From Polytrichum commune (taxonomy: Eukaryota > Streptophyta > Polytrichopsida > Polytrichales > Polytrichaceae), in NCBI GenBank assembly GCA_950295325.1, contig OX485807.1, forward strand, positions 32,025,666 through 32,089,665: a stretch of 64,000 nt of DNA, written 5' to 3'. Shown in pieces: positions 24,540-37,663 of the stretch. A program made the translations under genes and the position numbers. Every line of letters starts with the position of its first letter. Within the stretch, counting starts at the first letter, position 1. The notes beneath the pieces were generated by a model. The model was given only the letters and a program-made list of their open reading frames with translations. It searched no databases and was not told the origin of the DNA.

Positions 24540-27500
24540 TACTTTAGACTATAGCAATGGACTATAGCAATATACCCTTGCAAAGATATTTAATTTAAAA
24601 TTTAAAATATATTCTTGTATATACCTTCTCTCCTATAATGACATTATTATTATTATTATGAAAATATTTGATATTTTGTAAAATAGTAAAAATAGTAAAA
24701 ATAATTTACTTAAATATAAAAAGTTCAACATATAAAAAAATTAAATACTTTGAAAATCACATTATGAACTTGCAAAAAAAAGGATGTAGGTGTAGTGTTT
24801 GAATGATCTTGGAATTGAGAAAATTTGCTTGCTTGATAATTTTAATATTATATCTCAACTTCTAGCATGTAGAAAGTTAGGTTCACTTGTTAATTTTCTT
24901 TTGATCAATTCTTTTGCATTAGAAATCTCATGCATAAAAATCACGTGAATAAGTAAAAACCAAAATAACTTAGTATGAATGTACATAACACATGAATATA
25001 TAAACTTCCTTTGAGCATGTATGGTTTGTGAGTATTGAACAAATTATCAAATAAATGTGGTTTGATTTTTAATATGAAAAGTATTGGTCAATTTTTCATT
25101 TTTTAAATGAAATTAAAATACATGCAATATTTGTTATGTAAAATATTCAACGTGATTTATAAAATATACTCATTGCATTTAGCTTATATTTACACATATG
25201 ACATGTTTACATTCAAATTGTTGTAGTTTGAGAATATTTCATCATCCGATAACAATTGAAGATTTACACTAAATCTTGGTATTTTCTTAATTCTCAATAT
25301 TCCATGAAAGTTATCCATCACACTTGAATATGTTATGTATTGGCACTGCCCCATATCATGGAAAGTATCAATGTACTAAACAATGGCCATCAGTACATGC
25401 GGAGCCACGAATGGCTTTAATTTGGGTTTGTGAATGTCTCTTATCAAAGACTTCCTTATGCAAATAGAAATAAATTTTGTTTGAAGTGCATGTGAATAGC
25501 TTCAATCCCATTTTGCAATATCAGTATAGCTTTGATAGATATTGCAAGGATTTTTTCAAGTCTCGATCACAATTTCAAATGCGATTGCCATCTTCTTACT
25601 CAATTTGAAGTTGCATGACTCGTAAATTATCAATAATGTATTTTGATATTAAATAATAATGATAATAAGTGAAAAATATATAAGAACTTTAGGCTAGGTT
25701 TTGCAATCATAAAATTTGAAGTGAAAATTTTCAAAGATGATAATTTGGATTCCACCAGCATTTGCTTTTCTCTTAACCATCTTGGTTCAAACTTGTCAAT
25801 TTCCAAGTTAATGAAAACAATTAATTGAAATAAATTTAAAGCACCATTTTCATCAATTTGAGGATTGCTTTTATTTCAAAAAGAAGAATTGTTGGCAACC
25901 ATGTACAATTATATGCAGAAGTTGAGATTTGAGTTGAGAGGCTTAAAGCCATTTTACATTATTGACTAAGCCCTAGTTAGTTCATTCTAATTAGAGGTGA
26001 AAATCCTAACTTTATGAATCTTTAGCAGTGAATTATAAATGAAAACAAACATGCATCTCATGACACATGAGATCTTGTTGTTCAAAGGACAGCGTCCCAA
26101 GTGCAAGTCCTTAATATCAATCATGTTTCAAAATCCTAAAGGCTAACCTTATCCACTCAATTAGAAATCTTAATGCTTTAGCTTTTTAGGCACAATTACA
26201 AAAAAATATATAACATTTTAGTTTTATTTATTTGCGTTTCATGGCCTCTTCATGATTATGAAATTTGTCAACATTGGGTTTTTATTATCACAACAAGTAA
26301 TTATTGGGTTGTTGTTCATTAACAATTTATGGCAAGTTGGAAATGATGGTCATTTTGATTATTGTGAGAAATTGAATTAGCAAAGTAAACCCAAAAAGCA
26401 TGGCAATTTTTCAAGAATAATTGGATGTGTGGATTGATTACTTCGGAGGTCACTTTTAGAGGATGACTTTTGCTTGTAAATGAGGGTAATCACACAAATG
26501 TGTAACCCTTGAAAGATGAGTGGTATCGCACATTTAATAAATTGAATTAATAAAAATTTATATTTTTAAAAATATTTTTACAATTGTTACAAATGAAAAG
26601 TTAAGAGGCATCACCAAAAGACCACATCCATATGATTCAAAATTAAAATTATTGAATCTTCCGATATGAATCTAGAAGTAATTATATCCTAAATTCATGT
26701 TGAATACAAATCTCATTGTTTCGATGAGAAAATTGACACTTAAATTCAAAATCCTCCATTCAATCTAGCATATATATATATGACATTTGTGCTTAAAACA
26801 TCTTATTATTCCTTTTGGATATGAATTTACAAATTAATATATCTATCATACCTATTCTTAAAATATGAAAATATAATACAACAAGTCGTTTATTTATTAG
26901 ATACAATTGCTAGAATTCATATAACATTTTTTAGCTCATGAGGGACATGTTTTACTATGTATGGTTATCTTCACATATTAGCAAATAATTATTAAAGAAA
27001 AAGACCAATATTTACACATACATACACTAATTATTTTATGTACTTAATTTTTAAGTAAATATTTTACAACATAGATAGTTTACATTCAAAGTTTTCTAAT
27101 CAATAATTATAGTGTCAAGGAGAAATAACGTAAACAAATCTATGGAGTTAACTTGTTTCATACTTGCAAGCTTTGTTATTTCTTTCAATATTGAAGCCAC
27201 AAGTTGGTTTTTTATTATATATTTATACAGATTGGTCTCTTTAAGTTACCGAAAAATTTTATATACTCGAAATTATCATATTAAATAACCTATATAATTA
27301 CTGAATGATATTGTATTTTGTTTGAATAAATGTTTGAACCAAAATTTAATCTCATATTTTGAATCTATCAAACGTTGAACACCTTTCAAGTTTGCCTCAA
27401 TGCTGGAATTATATTAAACAACACGAGAAAAATATAGGGTACTTTTAATTCAAGAGGAATTTTATTTTTTACAAGTTTTGGAAAAACTGGACTTTGGATG

Positions 27501-27680
27501 AAATGATCCATACAATATTATATCTTAAATAAGGTAGGTGCAAACCATAGGAAGTACCTCAATTTCATTAACAAAGTAGAGTATGTTGTATTTGAAAAAA
27601 CAAAGAATTTACGTAAGTTCAATGAACGTCTTGGCATGGGATGAGAAGATGGCCTCAATTGACTAGAAGTCAATAAATTC
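24540..27680. other. Very AT-rich block with no open frames
   Basis: About 3.1 kb with visibly higher A+T than its flanks, short A and T runs throughout, and no frame of 60 codons on either strand. Boundaries are gradual on the left and sharp at the (GGGGT)n run on the right. No terminal repeats or motifs identify it. Confidence 0.6.
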
Positions 27681-27696
27681 ATATGTTTGCAAGCTT

Positions 27697-27718
27697 GGGG
27701 TGGGGTGGGGTGGGGTGG
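27697..27718. repeat. (GGGGT)n tract
   Basis: Four GGGGT units plus GG. It is quadruplex-prone and marks the right edge of the AT-rich block. Confidence 0.95.
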
Positions 27719-27852
27719 TCACTGAAAGTTTCAAATGCTGCAACCATGTACCATTCAATTTTCATTGCACTTACCGTTAATAAATTTTTGTTGTTTTGTA
27801 GCAACTGCGTAACCCGAAATAGGAAGTGACATTTGTTTTTGGTATAGTGTAA

Positions 27853-27896
27853 GTAGCCGGTTCTCCCCATTCATTGGATAATGCCCAAAAACCGTC
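27853..27896 (-). mobile_element. hAT-type MITE fragment
   Basis: Reads CCGGTTCTCCCCATTCATTG, the reversed left end of the family, joined directly to ATAATGCCCAAAAACCGTC, a variant of the right-end sequence. Only the two tips are joined, so this is a deletion derivative next to the copy at 27905. Confidence 0.55.
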
Positions 27897-28232
27897 TCGG
27901 ACACCTATGATTGGGGAGAACCGACAGTTAGTTACAAATGAACCAGCTGAGTTTGAGAAATAACTGGTTGAAGTTCAAGACTACAGGAAAATTACCGATC
28001 ATTTTGGAGGAATATATAGAAGAATATACCCCAATTTAATAAAGGAAAACCGGAGGATGTCAACATGTAACCGGTTGGACTTGCAAACAGAAGAAGAAGA
28101 ACTCCGGTCCTCTTAGGGGCCGGAGTGAATAAAGTGTATGTTTGTAGAACACCCTTGCCCATACCCCAGGGTAAACACTATAATCTCAACCGATTAATAT
28201 GCCCAAAAATCTCCCCAATCACTGCCAGACAC
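27897..28232 (+). mobile_element. hAT-type MITE with imperfect 8-bp TSD
   Basis: The body is 27905-28224, from CTATGATTGGGGAGAACC to TCTCCCCAATCACTG. Flanks TCGGACAC and CCAGACAC match at 6 of 8. The interior shows the full family order, including GAAATAACTGGTTGAAGTTC and GTCAACATGTAACCGGTTGG. It also has about 90 extra bases (28090-28185) with GGCCGGAGT, absent from the 230-bp copies. Confidence 0.75.
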
Positions 28233-28257
28233 CACTCCTAATACCACATGTATCAAT

Positions 28258-28400
28258 ACAGTAATGAAATGTATCAATACAGAAATGAAATTAAGTTTGA
28301 ATGTAATGATATGTAATGAAATGAAACGAAATGAAATGTATCAATACAGTCATGTAATGAAATGTATGAGTACAGTAATGAAATGAATTAATGTGTTGGT
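28258..28400. repeat. Imperfect tandem AATGAAATGTATCAATACAG repeat
   Basis: The unit AATGAAATGTATCAATACAG recurs with drift (GTAATGAAATGTATGAGTAC and similar) about six times, broken by ATGAAACGAA variants. Confidence 0.85.
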
Positions 28401-31400
28401 GAGAGGACAGGGGAAGGAGGGAGGGTGCATGAGGAGGCAGCCCATGTGAATCACGTGCGGGATATGGTTGACCACCTGGGGCCCACGTTGACCTCCATCG
28501 TCGGACACACGTTCCTCTACCGTCGGCGGGGCCCGCCGCTCCTGGATTCCGCCAGGTGGCACCACCGCAGTCGACCAGACCCCGACTGTTGATAGTGGTG
28601 AAGTAAATTCTCATCTCATCAGTCATGACTGTGACCAGACCGACCCAAATATCTCTTTAGTATCTGGGGACCTGTGGGCAATCCCCAAAACCAACACTGA
28701 ACCTAAAACCAAGGCTTGGGAATAAGAATAATAATGGGTGGCGTTTGTGGAATGAGAAGGGGGGGAGTTCACTAGAACCACCCTATTTTTTTATGGGTTT
28801 ATATATGGACTAGATAACCAAGGAGAGGAAAGGAGAGGAGAGGAGAGTCCAGTCCAATCCAGAAGCGGTGAGTCAACTGCCTCCTCGAGTTGGTTATCGG
28901 GTATAATCGATCAGGGCAAATGGACACGATCGTGGAATTGTGGATGATATCGTGCCTGGGGCGAGTGAAATGTCGTGACGAGTTCTCACGTTCCCTGTGC
29001 TCTTGGATGAGTGAACGGTTATGGTTGATTGACCTTACTTTAACCCCTGTATGTGTAAGAGGTTGTAATGTGACTAAAATGGGATGGTTAGCTGATCAAA
29101 TTGAAAATGTGTTGCTTTTTGTAGTGTGTTATTGTGGGTTGCACGAATTGAAATGTGTGGGAGTTGTTATGGGGATTCGGGCAAGGTTTGTATTATGTGG
29201 AATCTTCTAAAGTTTCATCGGTTGGGATTTCTAGTGTATATGTCCTGTGCGACCATAATTTGGTCATGAGCAATTTGCTCTCACCCGTTTGACACTAGTT
29301 CGGATGGTTTTATTGATTGTTTCCTCCACTCCTCTTGTTTATGTTCAAGTCTACCATGTTATACCACGTGGTTAATTTTGGTTGAACAGAGTTAGCCATT
29401 TTTGGATTATTCAAATATGGGAGGGTGCTCGCAACTGGTTTATAATGGAACCAATCCATGAACCCAAACTTCACATTTGTCACCTCCATGGTTTAGGGGC
29501 AACATACCCTAAACATGTTTTTTTTTGTTGATCCCTATGTACATAGATTCCCAATTGATCTGTAAATTTGCATGACACTCAAACACAACATATCCCAAAC
29601 ATCTACCATTGGAATTTTTAGTTGGACATGTGTTGTGGGAACTTTTATAATTTGGACTATGAGTAGTCACCTCTAACATGCAAACGTTTATTTAGTTGGA
29701 TTTGTCAAACAAACTTTAGATCTTCAACTATGATCATTGGAATTGAGGTCACATTTTTTGGGCAAATTTGAGGCAAATTTGGCATGGGAAGTTAGGGGGT
29801 AAGGTGCCAACTGTTAAGGGTCAAATCTCCATTTACTTTTGGAGTTTATGTTTTCATTTTTTAGATCATTTTTATATTCTTTGTGTCACACGTATTGTTG
29901 TGATTTGGATTTTGAGGTTCATAACACCATAATAAAAAGATAGGGATTTGATCAAATGATGTCTAGTTTCTATAGCAAGGGCCCTCAAAAATGGAAGTTG
30001 TGGGAATTATTGGAGGTGTAATTTACACATGGTTGTTTTAGTAACTTTTTAATTTTGTATAACTCAAGTCATTACACCCAAAAGAAACATATGAATCTCG
30101 ATAAGAAATCAAGGTGGAAAACTCCCTTTTGTGGACACCTCGTCACATGAACATTAGAATATCATAGGTGGAGATACTTGGATCGCTAAAACTATTTGGG
30201 AACTTCTCAACCACATGATCAAAACATTTATACAATTGGATTTGGAACACACTTTTCATATGCACCTAGAACAACTATCAAAGTCTTGATATTCACAAAG
30301 GAGCTTCCAAGATCATTTCGATGTGGCCAATTGGTAGTTGTTCAGAGATTAATCTTATATGACAAACTCAAAGTCTATGATACTAGTCATGGGGTCATAT
30401 CTTCTTTGAGGAGATTTCTTCTAGCTAGATTGGTTCCCAACATCTTCACCTATAATTTAAATAACAGTTTGATAAGCGACATGAATCCTTGCTCTAGAAC
30501 CAAAACAATGTACCACAATCATATATTTGGGCGCTTTAAATATTTGAGATTGGCACAAAATGTGGTTATAGGTTTGGTGTTGGTGTTCATGGTGGTTATG
30601 TCATTTTGACATTGTTAATAGTTCTCAGTGTCACTTACTATTTGTAATTACACGTCACTATAAAATTCTACTAGAGGTTTCGTTTTCTCTCAACAAAGAT
30701 CAAACACGCAATACCGTAACATTGTTCAACCCCTTTAGGAGGGATCCTTACCAAAAATATTTTTGGCCACAAACATAAAAAAAATATTGTGGAATAAAGA
30801 TATATTGTGGACCACATCAAAATCAAGTAATCAAAATATTTCAATTCAAACCATATTTGGAGTGATATATTCCTCCACGGCCTAGAACAACACATTGGAG
30901 GAAGATCATTGTTAGGGTGGGTTTACCCTAGGGTCTAGGATTTTTTTTAAAAACAAGAACAGACGAGAATCGGAATCGGGAAGGTGAAGAGTGAGTGTAT
31001 GTCTGCCTTCTCTGTCTGTCTGTCTGCACAGGCACTGGACGGTGGAGATTAGGGGAGAGGGTCAGATCCGACAGTCAAGAAAGCATGGGCGACATGGCCT
31101 CACCAGAAGCCGGAAGTTGTTTTCATCGCCCATAGACTTCTTCTCGACAAAATCAAGCAATTTTATTGGTCAAGAGCACAAATCTTGACCCAATAGGCTA
31201 GGGTCTAGTGTCCAAAGTATGAGGAGATGAAGTAGAGCATAAGGTGGCACCATTGCCCACCATGTCTCAACTCAAGCAAGTACTCCTTCATGTTGGGGGA
31301 GCCGATCTTCAAGCTAGGTTCAATATTGAATATAGGGCCCCAAGTTCCTTGGATGTGGGACCCTAATGTAAAACCAATCTTTATAATTGATCATTAATCA

Positions 31401-32190
31401 TTGAATTTGGAAAATTATTTTTAATCATAAAATATGATAATGAAATTATTTAATACAAGTTATTATTATTATCATTATTATTATCATTATCATCATCAAT
31501 GATTTTTGCATCGATTAGTCCTTTCCTTGAGTCAAAATGGAAGTGTATTGCATCTTGTACACCTTTCACACCTATTACTATCCAAGGCTGGTAGGGGTGC
31601 ACCTTTCATTGAAACCAATGATCGTGCGCATTTGCAACATGCTCTAAAAATCCATGAATACAAGTTTTGTTTTGTAAAATTACACAATACACAAACAATT
31701 TCAATGATAAACATACAAGCGACAATATGTATACATAGAAATAAATTACAATGTTATATAGTCACTAACATAAGTACACAAATTTTATTTGAATAAGAAT
31801 CAACCCCTATCATATGTGTAGTCATATTATGTGGGCCCAAGATCCCATGTCTCTCTCTCCCCCCCCCCCCCCTTTAATCTTAATGGAGATATAGGTAGCA
31901 CAAAATTAAAGTAGCATCAAACTAAGATAAAATGGTCATCCACATAAATTTCTTGTAAAACAAGTAGTGTAGCCCACACCAATTCAAAACTAAACTTTTG
32001 GCATGGCGTGAGAATTAACGTGCACCACATTCACTCTTGGTTTCGAAATGTACTCAAGAATTTTTGTGATCCACACTAAAAGAGAATCTAGTGTACCAAT
32101 CAAAGAATCGATTGGCGGGGAGGGGGTTGAAGATGACAAAGTTTGGTATGAGCTCTTATTTTTATTGATATCTCGTAGTATGTGAAACTC
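28401..32190. other. Mixed non-coding interval, one GC-richer patch
   Basis: A G+C-rich patch at 28400-28620 contains CACGTGCGGG and GTTGACC-type motifs. A GGAGA-rich run lies at about 28822-28850, (GTCT)n at 31013-31026, a (TTA)-rich tract at 31460-31500 and a C14 run at 31859-31872. The 137-codon frame at 30196-30609 has no ATG at its head and no recognised domain. Part of a family J end (AGTGTCACTTACTATTTG) lies at 30629-30646. Confidence 0.4.
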
Positions 32191-32356
32191 GTAATATTAT
32201 TCAGATCCATAACAATATTATGTGGGGCTGACAATATTCCACATAATACTCTTGGAATATTCACCACATTCAGACTGAATGCAGGAGATATCCATAAATA
32301 TTTTGTGGAATGTTATCAGTCCCATATAACGTTGTTATGGATTTGAATAATGTTAT
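32191..32356. mobile_element. Family I palindromic foldback MITE, copy 2
   Basis: Left half GTAATATTATTCAGATCCAT and AACAATATTATGTGGGGCTG; the right half complements it through TAACGTTGTTATGGATTTG and AATAATGTTATG. It is alignable with copy 1 at 15073-15224 over its length. Confidence 0.8.
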
Positions 32357-32727
32357 GCTTTAACAATTTCAAATAATACCAAATTTTGTAGACTCCAAGT
32401 TGTTTACATCCATATGATTAGATTGTCTTAAACGTTTCTTAGTCTCTACCTAGAAAATCTCAAGGTGGAATGTATGAGGATGAGTAATTCAAAGAATAAA
32501 GCGATTAGTAATTTTATGAAGCTTATACGTCCATGTGTGAGTTGGTGGTAGGGTGCGTCATTTGAGAAACATCCAAGGTGAGGGGATCAAATCCTTGGAT
32601 CCACATTAGTCCACATGCGAGTCGTGTCGGACATAGTAGGAGTTCTCAAAGAGAGTAAAGAAATCTCCTCTTTATATATCACAATTTGATTATTTAGAAA
32701 TTTGAAAATTATGAGATTATAGCGATG

Positions 32728-33241
32728 TGAGGGCCGGTTTAGACTTGGAGTCAGGGCTCAAAACTGGGCTGGGGTGTAAGAAATCCACTCCTCTCATTGG
32801 TAGAGAGGCTGGGACTCGCCTCTTCAAGTTTACACCATGAGTTGGGGCCAATTAACAAATAAATTATTTTATTCATCATGACAATGGCCTCAAGCCTTGA
32901 AAAAGAGAGCTCCCAACCTTGTGGACTCTTTCCCTCTAGTTCAGGCCATTGTCAATAGTTTATTCTTTGAGCATTGAACAGGAGGGGAGAAATTATAAAC
33001 TTATTATACTTTAATCATTATCCATAGAATAGTTCATGAGTACGTTGGTACGTGGATAAGCCTCTCATAATTGTAGCCTCCAAATGGCCCCAACCCCACT
33101 TAAACAGGTTTACACATGAAAACAATGAATGGAGTTAGGTTACTTCCTTATTGATGGCCTTGGGGGCCCATTTGCATGCCACATGGGACATATTGGCCTT
33201 CGTTCCCAATGGCCTTGGCCCCAAGTCTAAACAGGCCCTGA
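32728..33241 (+). mobile_element. Family O Harbinger-type MITE with TGA duplication
   Basis: The body is 32731-33238, from GGGCCGGTTTAGACTTGGAG to (inward from the right) GGGCCTGTTTAGACTTGGGG, flanked by TGA on both sides. GGGCC-GTTT ends with a 3-bp target fit PIF/Harbinger, though TGA is an uncommon target. Internal AATGGCC and TGACAATGG motifs recur in both orientations. No transposase. Confidence 0.8.
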
Positions 33242-33580
33242 GTTTACCATGGTAAGATATCAATAATGAATGTATTTAATGTGGACAATAATCAATGTTG
33301 AGAATCATATTTTCAGCATGGGAGAGATGAAGTGATATGGCAATGGCATCTCCCATTCTAGCACGGTTTTGACGAAGGAGGAGTGCACAAAAGTGACGTG
33401 CCCAAGATGACAACGTTATTGACACTCCATTCAAAGCTCGTGATGTATGTCGTCACACTTCAACATCGTTGTCAAAAATGTGTCAAGAATAAGCCTCCCC
33501 CCCCCCCTTTTAGTGTCATGTGTTGGAGATATTCTTCGCCAATGGCATGGTTCCACCACCAACTTTCTAGCATGCAGGCA
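33242..33580. other. Non-coding interval
   Basis: Includes a C11 run (33497-33507) and no domain-bearing frame. Confidence 0.4.
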
Positions 33581-33965
33581 AGTGTTCAAGATTGAAGTCT
33601 TCAATGCCCTTCAAACGCGATTTGGCCCTTCAAAATATACCTCTCTCAAAACAACCCTTCAAAATGTAACCCCAAATTGAAGCTGAAGACGTCACTTGAA
33701 GTCCTCAATATTTAATATGCCCTCCACAAGAACCAACAAGCGTAGGGCATTGTCACTACAAGAAATGGAGTTAGATGGTTGATTCTTAATTCTTCACATT
33801 GTACTAAAAACATGTAATTCATGCACAAGTTTAATATGCGTTTTGTATTTCATTTCTATGTTCTTAGATTGATGTCTTGGATTTGAACAAGCCCTTCAAT
33901 TAAAGCACTGAAGTTTGATGACCCTTCAAAATGAAACTCATATGAGGGCTTCAATCTTGAACACT
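33581..33965. mobile_element. Family P inverted-terminal element
   Basis: Left end AGTGTTCAAGATTGAAGTCT and right end, read inward, AGTGTTCAAGATTGAAGCCC: 18 of 20 bases match. Both arms also carry CCCTTCAAAAT motifs. About 385 bp, no clear target duplication, no coding sequence. Confidence 0.65.
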
Positions 33966-34013
33966 CCATGGAGGGATGTCGGATTGAGGGAGGTCCATGT
34001 GAGTGGAGGCATC

Positions 34014-34259
34014 ATTCTCAACCATGGACGGGGGGAGAATTGGCCCCTAGTTACAAATGGACCGGTTGAGTTTGAAAAGTAACCGGTTGAGGTTCAAGGT
34101 TTTAGGAAAATCACCGTTCATTTGAGAGGAATCCATGGAATGTACCTCAAACCAATAAATAAAAAAACCGAAAGATCACAACATGTAATCGGTTAGACTT
34201 GGAAACACTAATATTTTGACCGATCATGCCCAAAAATCTCCCCAGACAGTGATTCTCAA
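34014..34259 (+). mobile_element. hAT-type MITE with perfect 8-bp TSD
   Basis: The body is 34022-34251 (230 bp), from CCATGGACGGGGGGAGAA to CTCCCCAGACAGTG, flanked by ATTCTCAA (34014-34021 and 34252-34259). It is the cleanest plus-strand copy and shows the family length without insertions. Confidence 0.92.
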
Positions 34260-35512
34260 CTCATCATGACACTCCTATAAGGCACCTCTTATACAGTTTA
34301 GAATTGTCATCCACGGGTAGATCATTTAGTGCATTTTAAAAACGACGTGCGGCATAATATAGAGAGGATTAAAATCATTTGAAATAAAAATTATAAAGGA
34401 ATTCCAAATAATGAAGGGGCCATTAAATGTAGACAATCCCATTATAAGTAAGTTAGATGGACATAAAACGTGGGCCATTACTTTTTTGTAAAATTAATAT
34501 AGGGGCTGAAGATAAGGATCCTAGAAGGTATGTTTAGTATGGTATGTAAATGGGTTTAGGACTCACGGGGATGGATGATAATTGGGATTTCCGTCTGTCC
34601 AAAAATGGATTAAAAGGAATATAGAGTACAAAAAATTACAGTGACTTGGACAATATAAGTAATGGAAGGGTGCAAACAAATGGGCCATTTTTGAAATTTA
34701 AGTAATTACAGGGAGGCTTTAATTCAGCCCTTGAAGTTAAATAGCCCCCAAAAAACCCCAGCCGCACGTGGTGCACAAAAATGCCTTAGAGTGATCTACC
34801 TGTGTTGTCATCATGTGCTTGTTTTTGGACCCCGACACAAAATTGTCGAGAGCTCTCATATAAGCATGTGTGAGTTGGCCCTCAGGTCATCGCCATATTA
34901 CTCTTGGCACATGGCTTTGACAAAGGAATAACCACGCAGTCATGGATAGAGAGTGGTGAATGGAGATCACATGTCAATGTACAACATTGACATTTTATTT
35001 TTTATTTTTTTTCATATAAGCATGCCAAATCAAAGTCATCCCCAAATCATGTTAGGTATGAGCTTTTGTGGATAGCTTTGTTGTCTATTGGTTGAAGTAG
35101 AGTCACAAAATTATTATATATATATAAAAAAAAGTTTTTCATTTTCTTTCCAACATTTGGAAACAACCAATATCTATCCAAATGAGGTGGCAAAGACATG
35201 GAGTAGTTGTAAATTTTTTGTCAAAGTCCGAGTCAAGTCCTCATAGTACTTCTTGAGAAGGGAACCCTCATTTAATGTAGAAGCACCGTAACATGACCAC
35301 ACATACACCGAAAAACATTGGACAAGGGAGCAATGGAACATTTTCTTGAGGAACATGCTAGTGGCACTAGAAGACTTTTTCTTTGACAAAAACATCAAAA
35401 GTAATGGTCATATTCCCCTATTCTTTGGTTGTCAATGTCGGATGTGGTCATTTGTGATCATTGTAAAATCCAACACCAAGCAAAGTCGCAACAAGAAAAA
35501 GGCATAGGGGGG
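34260..35512. other. Non-coding interval
   Basis: AT-rich with short A/T tracts. The frames at 34731-34931 and 35174-35398 have no domain. Confidence 0.4.
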
Positions 35513-35905
35513 GTTCACTCCATTGTCAAGTTGAACACCATGTGTGGACAAAGCTTGTTACCCCTATATTATATGTCATAAATAATTTTTAAAATTATGA
35601 TATTTATTCTACATATACATAACCATTGATTATATATATTTTTAATTTTTAATTTTTTAGTCATCTTCATTTTTGTAGTAATTGTTTTAGTTTAATTTTG
35701 CATCATTCTAGTAAGAAACGGTATTTTTTTTAAAAAAATATCATCAAATTATTATTTTTACTATGTAATAGATACCATGTATATCTTACTCATGAAAAAA
35801 AATTGGTAAAATTTTGACCTATTTTGGTGATACAACTTACAAAAAGTAGGTTGTTTTTGGTTGCACATGGTGTTCAACTTGACAATGGAGTGACCCCCCA
35901 CCCCT
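35513..35905 (+). mobile_element. Family C MULE-like MITE, copy 1
   Basis: Inverted ends contain TTCACTCCATTGTCAAGTTG on the left and its complement CAACTTGACAATGGAGTGA on the right. The interior is AT-rich. The copy at 52761-53168 has the same ends. Flanking GAAAAAGGCA and GGAAAAGGCA may be the target duplication, but the outer border is blurred by G and C runs. Confidence 0.75.
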
Positions 35906-36149
35906 CGCACGTGGGAAAAGGCAAACCCTACTTGACTCCCTTGTGTTTCATTTTATTCACTCGTGTGCAATTTAAACTTCTATCACAAAAGATTGAAAAA
36001 TACAACCATTAATGGGGTGGAACCTAAATTTTAATATTTCGACCTCTATATGCAACATCACCAACCAACTCCCCCCCCCCCCGCCCCTCCCCCTAAAAAA
36101 CAAAGAAAGAAAAAATTCCAAATAACCCAAAAATGATTGATACTGTGGA

Positions 36150-36725
36150 CCGAATTTTTTTTTGAGTGGTTTGTGGTTTGGTGTGTCTGCAAGAAAGGAT
36201 ACCAAAAGACACATGTTAAAACAAAAAACAAAGAAATTGCATGTTGAGAATATGATAACCATTTTAAACTCAACAACCAACATAATTGGATGAGGGGGGG
36301 GGGACCTATATGACCATATAACGAGCACAAGAATCTTCACTTTGATAGTGAGTAACATATATTCACACAAGCTCCAGAAATTCACAAGGAAAATGACTAT
36401 AGCCTTGGTTTAGAATGACTAACCATCTTGTACTAAATGGGTGTTTCATAACCTAGGAAAAGTGGGCTACGTTGATTATCTCAATCTGTGTGTGTTGCTA
36501 TTCGAAGTTACACAATGTTGTAATCATTTACTGAGAACATAACATTACACCAAGTCATAAATGTTCTATAATGTCCAACCAACGTATCGAACTTTTGTTA
36601 GTAAAAATCGAACTCCTGAGTAAGATGTTATTGCACTGTGTAAATCTGAAGAGGAACACACACTAACTAATTGGGGTAATCCGTGTGGTTGGGAAAAAAA
36701 AGTAACCATTTAAGACCCATCTACC
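36150..36725 (+). repeat. Family E dispersed repeat, copy split by a J element
   Basis: Has GTGGTTTGTGGTTTGGTGTG, AGACACATGTTAAAAC, GAATATGATAACCATTTTAA, GACCTATATGACCATATAAC, ATCTTCACTTTGATAGTGAG and GGTGTTTCATAACCTAGG. The expected tail (AAGTAACCATTTAAGACCCA) resumes only at 36703, after the J copy at 36478-36665. A G10 run sits inside at 36294-36303. Confidence 0.7.
36478..36665 (-). mobile_element. Family J MITE nested in family E
   Basis: Read in reverse it gives TTACACAGTGCAATAACATC, GGACATTATAGAACATTTAT and CATTGTGTAACTTCGAATAG, matching 51889-52078. Ends carry GTGTGTGTTGCTATTCG and its near complement. Confidence 0.65.
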
Positions 36726-37079
36726 ATAGCTACTACCCTTTAAGCTCAACCGAAAGTCTTTGTTCTTTCTCTCCCGTCGGCATGGAGGAGCGAATCCAAG
36801 GCTAAATTGGCTCTCGTACTATTCCCAAATGTTTGCCGAAATTCCGGTGCACCACGTGTCGGTAACCGCGCCCGGACGAAGCCCAAGAGATTTCGCAAGT
36901 GGGAAATTTTAGGGTTAAGGTAAAATTTTAACTCTTCTTGGGAACGGTCCTTAAAGGTAAAATTAAAGTAAACTACCCCCTAAATTTTACCTCTTAAGTT
37001 TACCTATAATCAAAACTTACCGTCATGGTAAAACATTGCACATGCTAACACCACGACATGACTCTGGCATCTCGTTTGT

Positions 37080-37632
37080 GTTAAATAATAGGACTGCTCC
37101 AGGATGACAGCATATCTACAGTGGCTGGAACCTACACGACATGTGCGCTGGTTACATAATAGTGTTAGTTCACTGTCCTTTTGGTGTGGGAAAGGACGGG
37201 TCTCCTACTAGGGAATTCTTTGGCAACAAACAATAACCTCTCCATGCCACGCGCCCATTGTCATTGGACCGAGATGCAAAAGTTACGGTAACACCTACCC
37301 TAGAAGGCCTTCTTTACCGGTCACGTAGTAATGGGGGAATAATAAATTACGACTTGATTGGTCAACGGAAGACCTCAAAGAGGGGATTTATAATTGGCCC
37401 CATGCATCGATCCGCCTCGAGCCCTCATTCCCTCCCCCATTTTGCCAGCCCTGCCAAGAGCTAGCCTACTCTTCATTTTGTCCTAGGCTGTCACTTGCTT
37501 TCAGTTGGGCATTCGGGGGTCCCGTTCACACTTGCAAATTTGGAGTCCGACCCATGGGTCAAAACACTAAGCTCCGAGAGTACTTTATAAGGTGGTACTA
37601 CCTATTTTGATCGACTATGTTGGTTCAAAGCC

Positions 37633-37663
<31 letters not shown>

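Noticed and set aside
30196-30609. 137-codon frame with a hydrophobic C-terminus
   Set aside because: No ATG at its head, no recognisable domain and no support from flanking exons.
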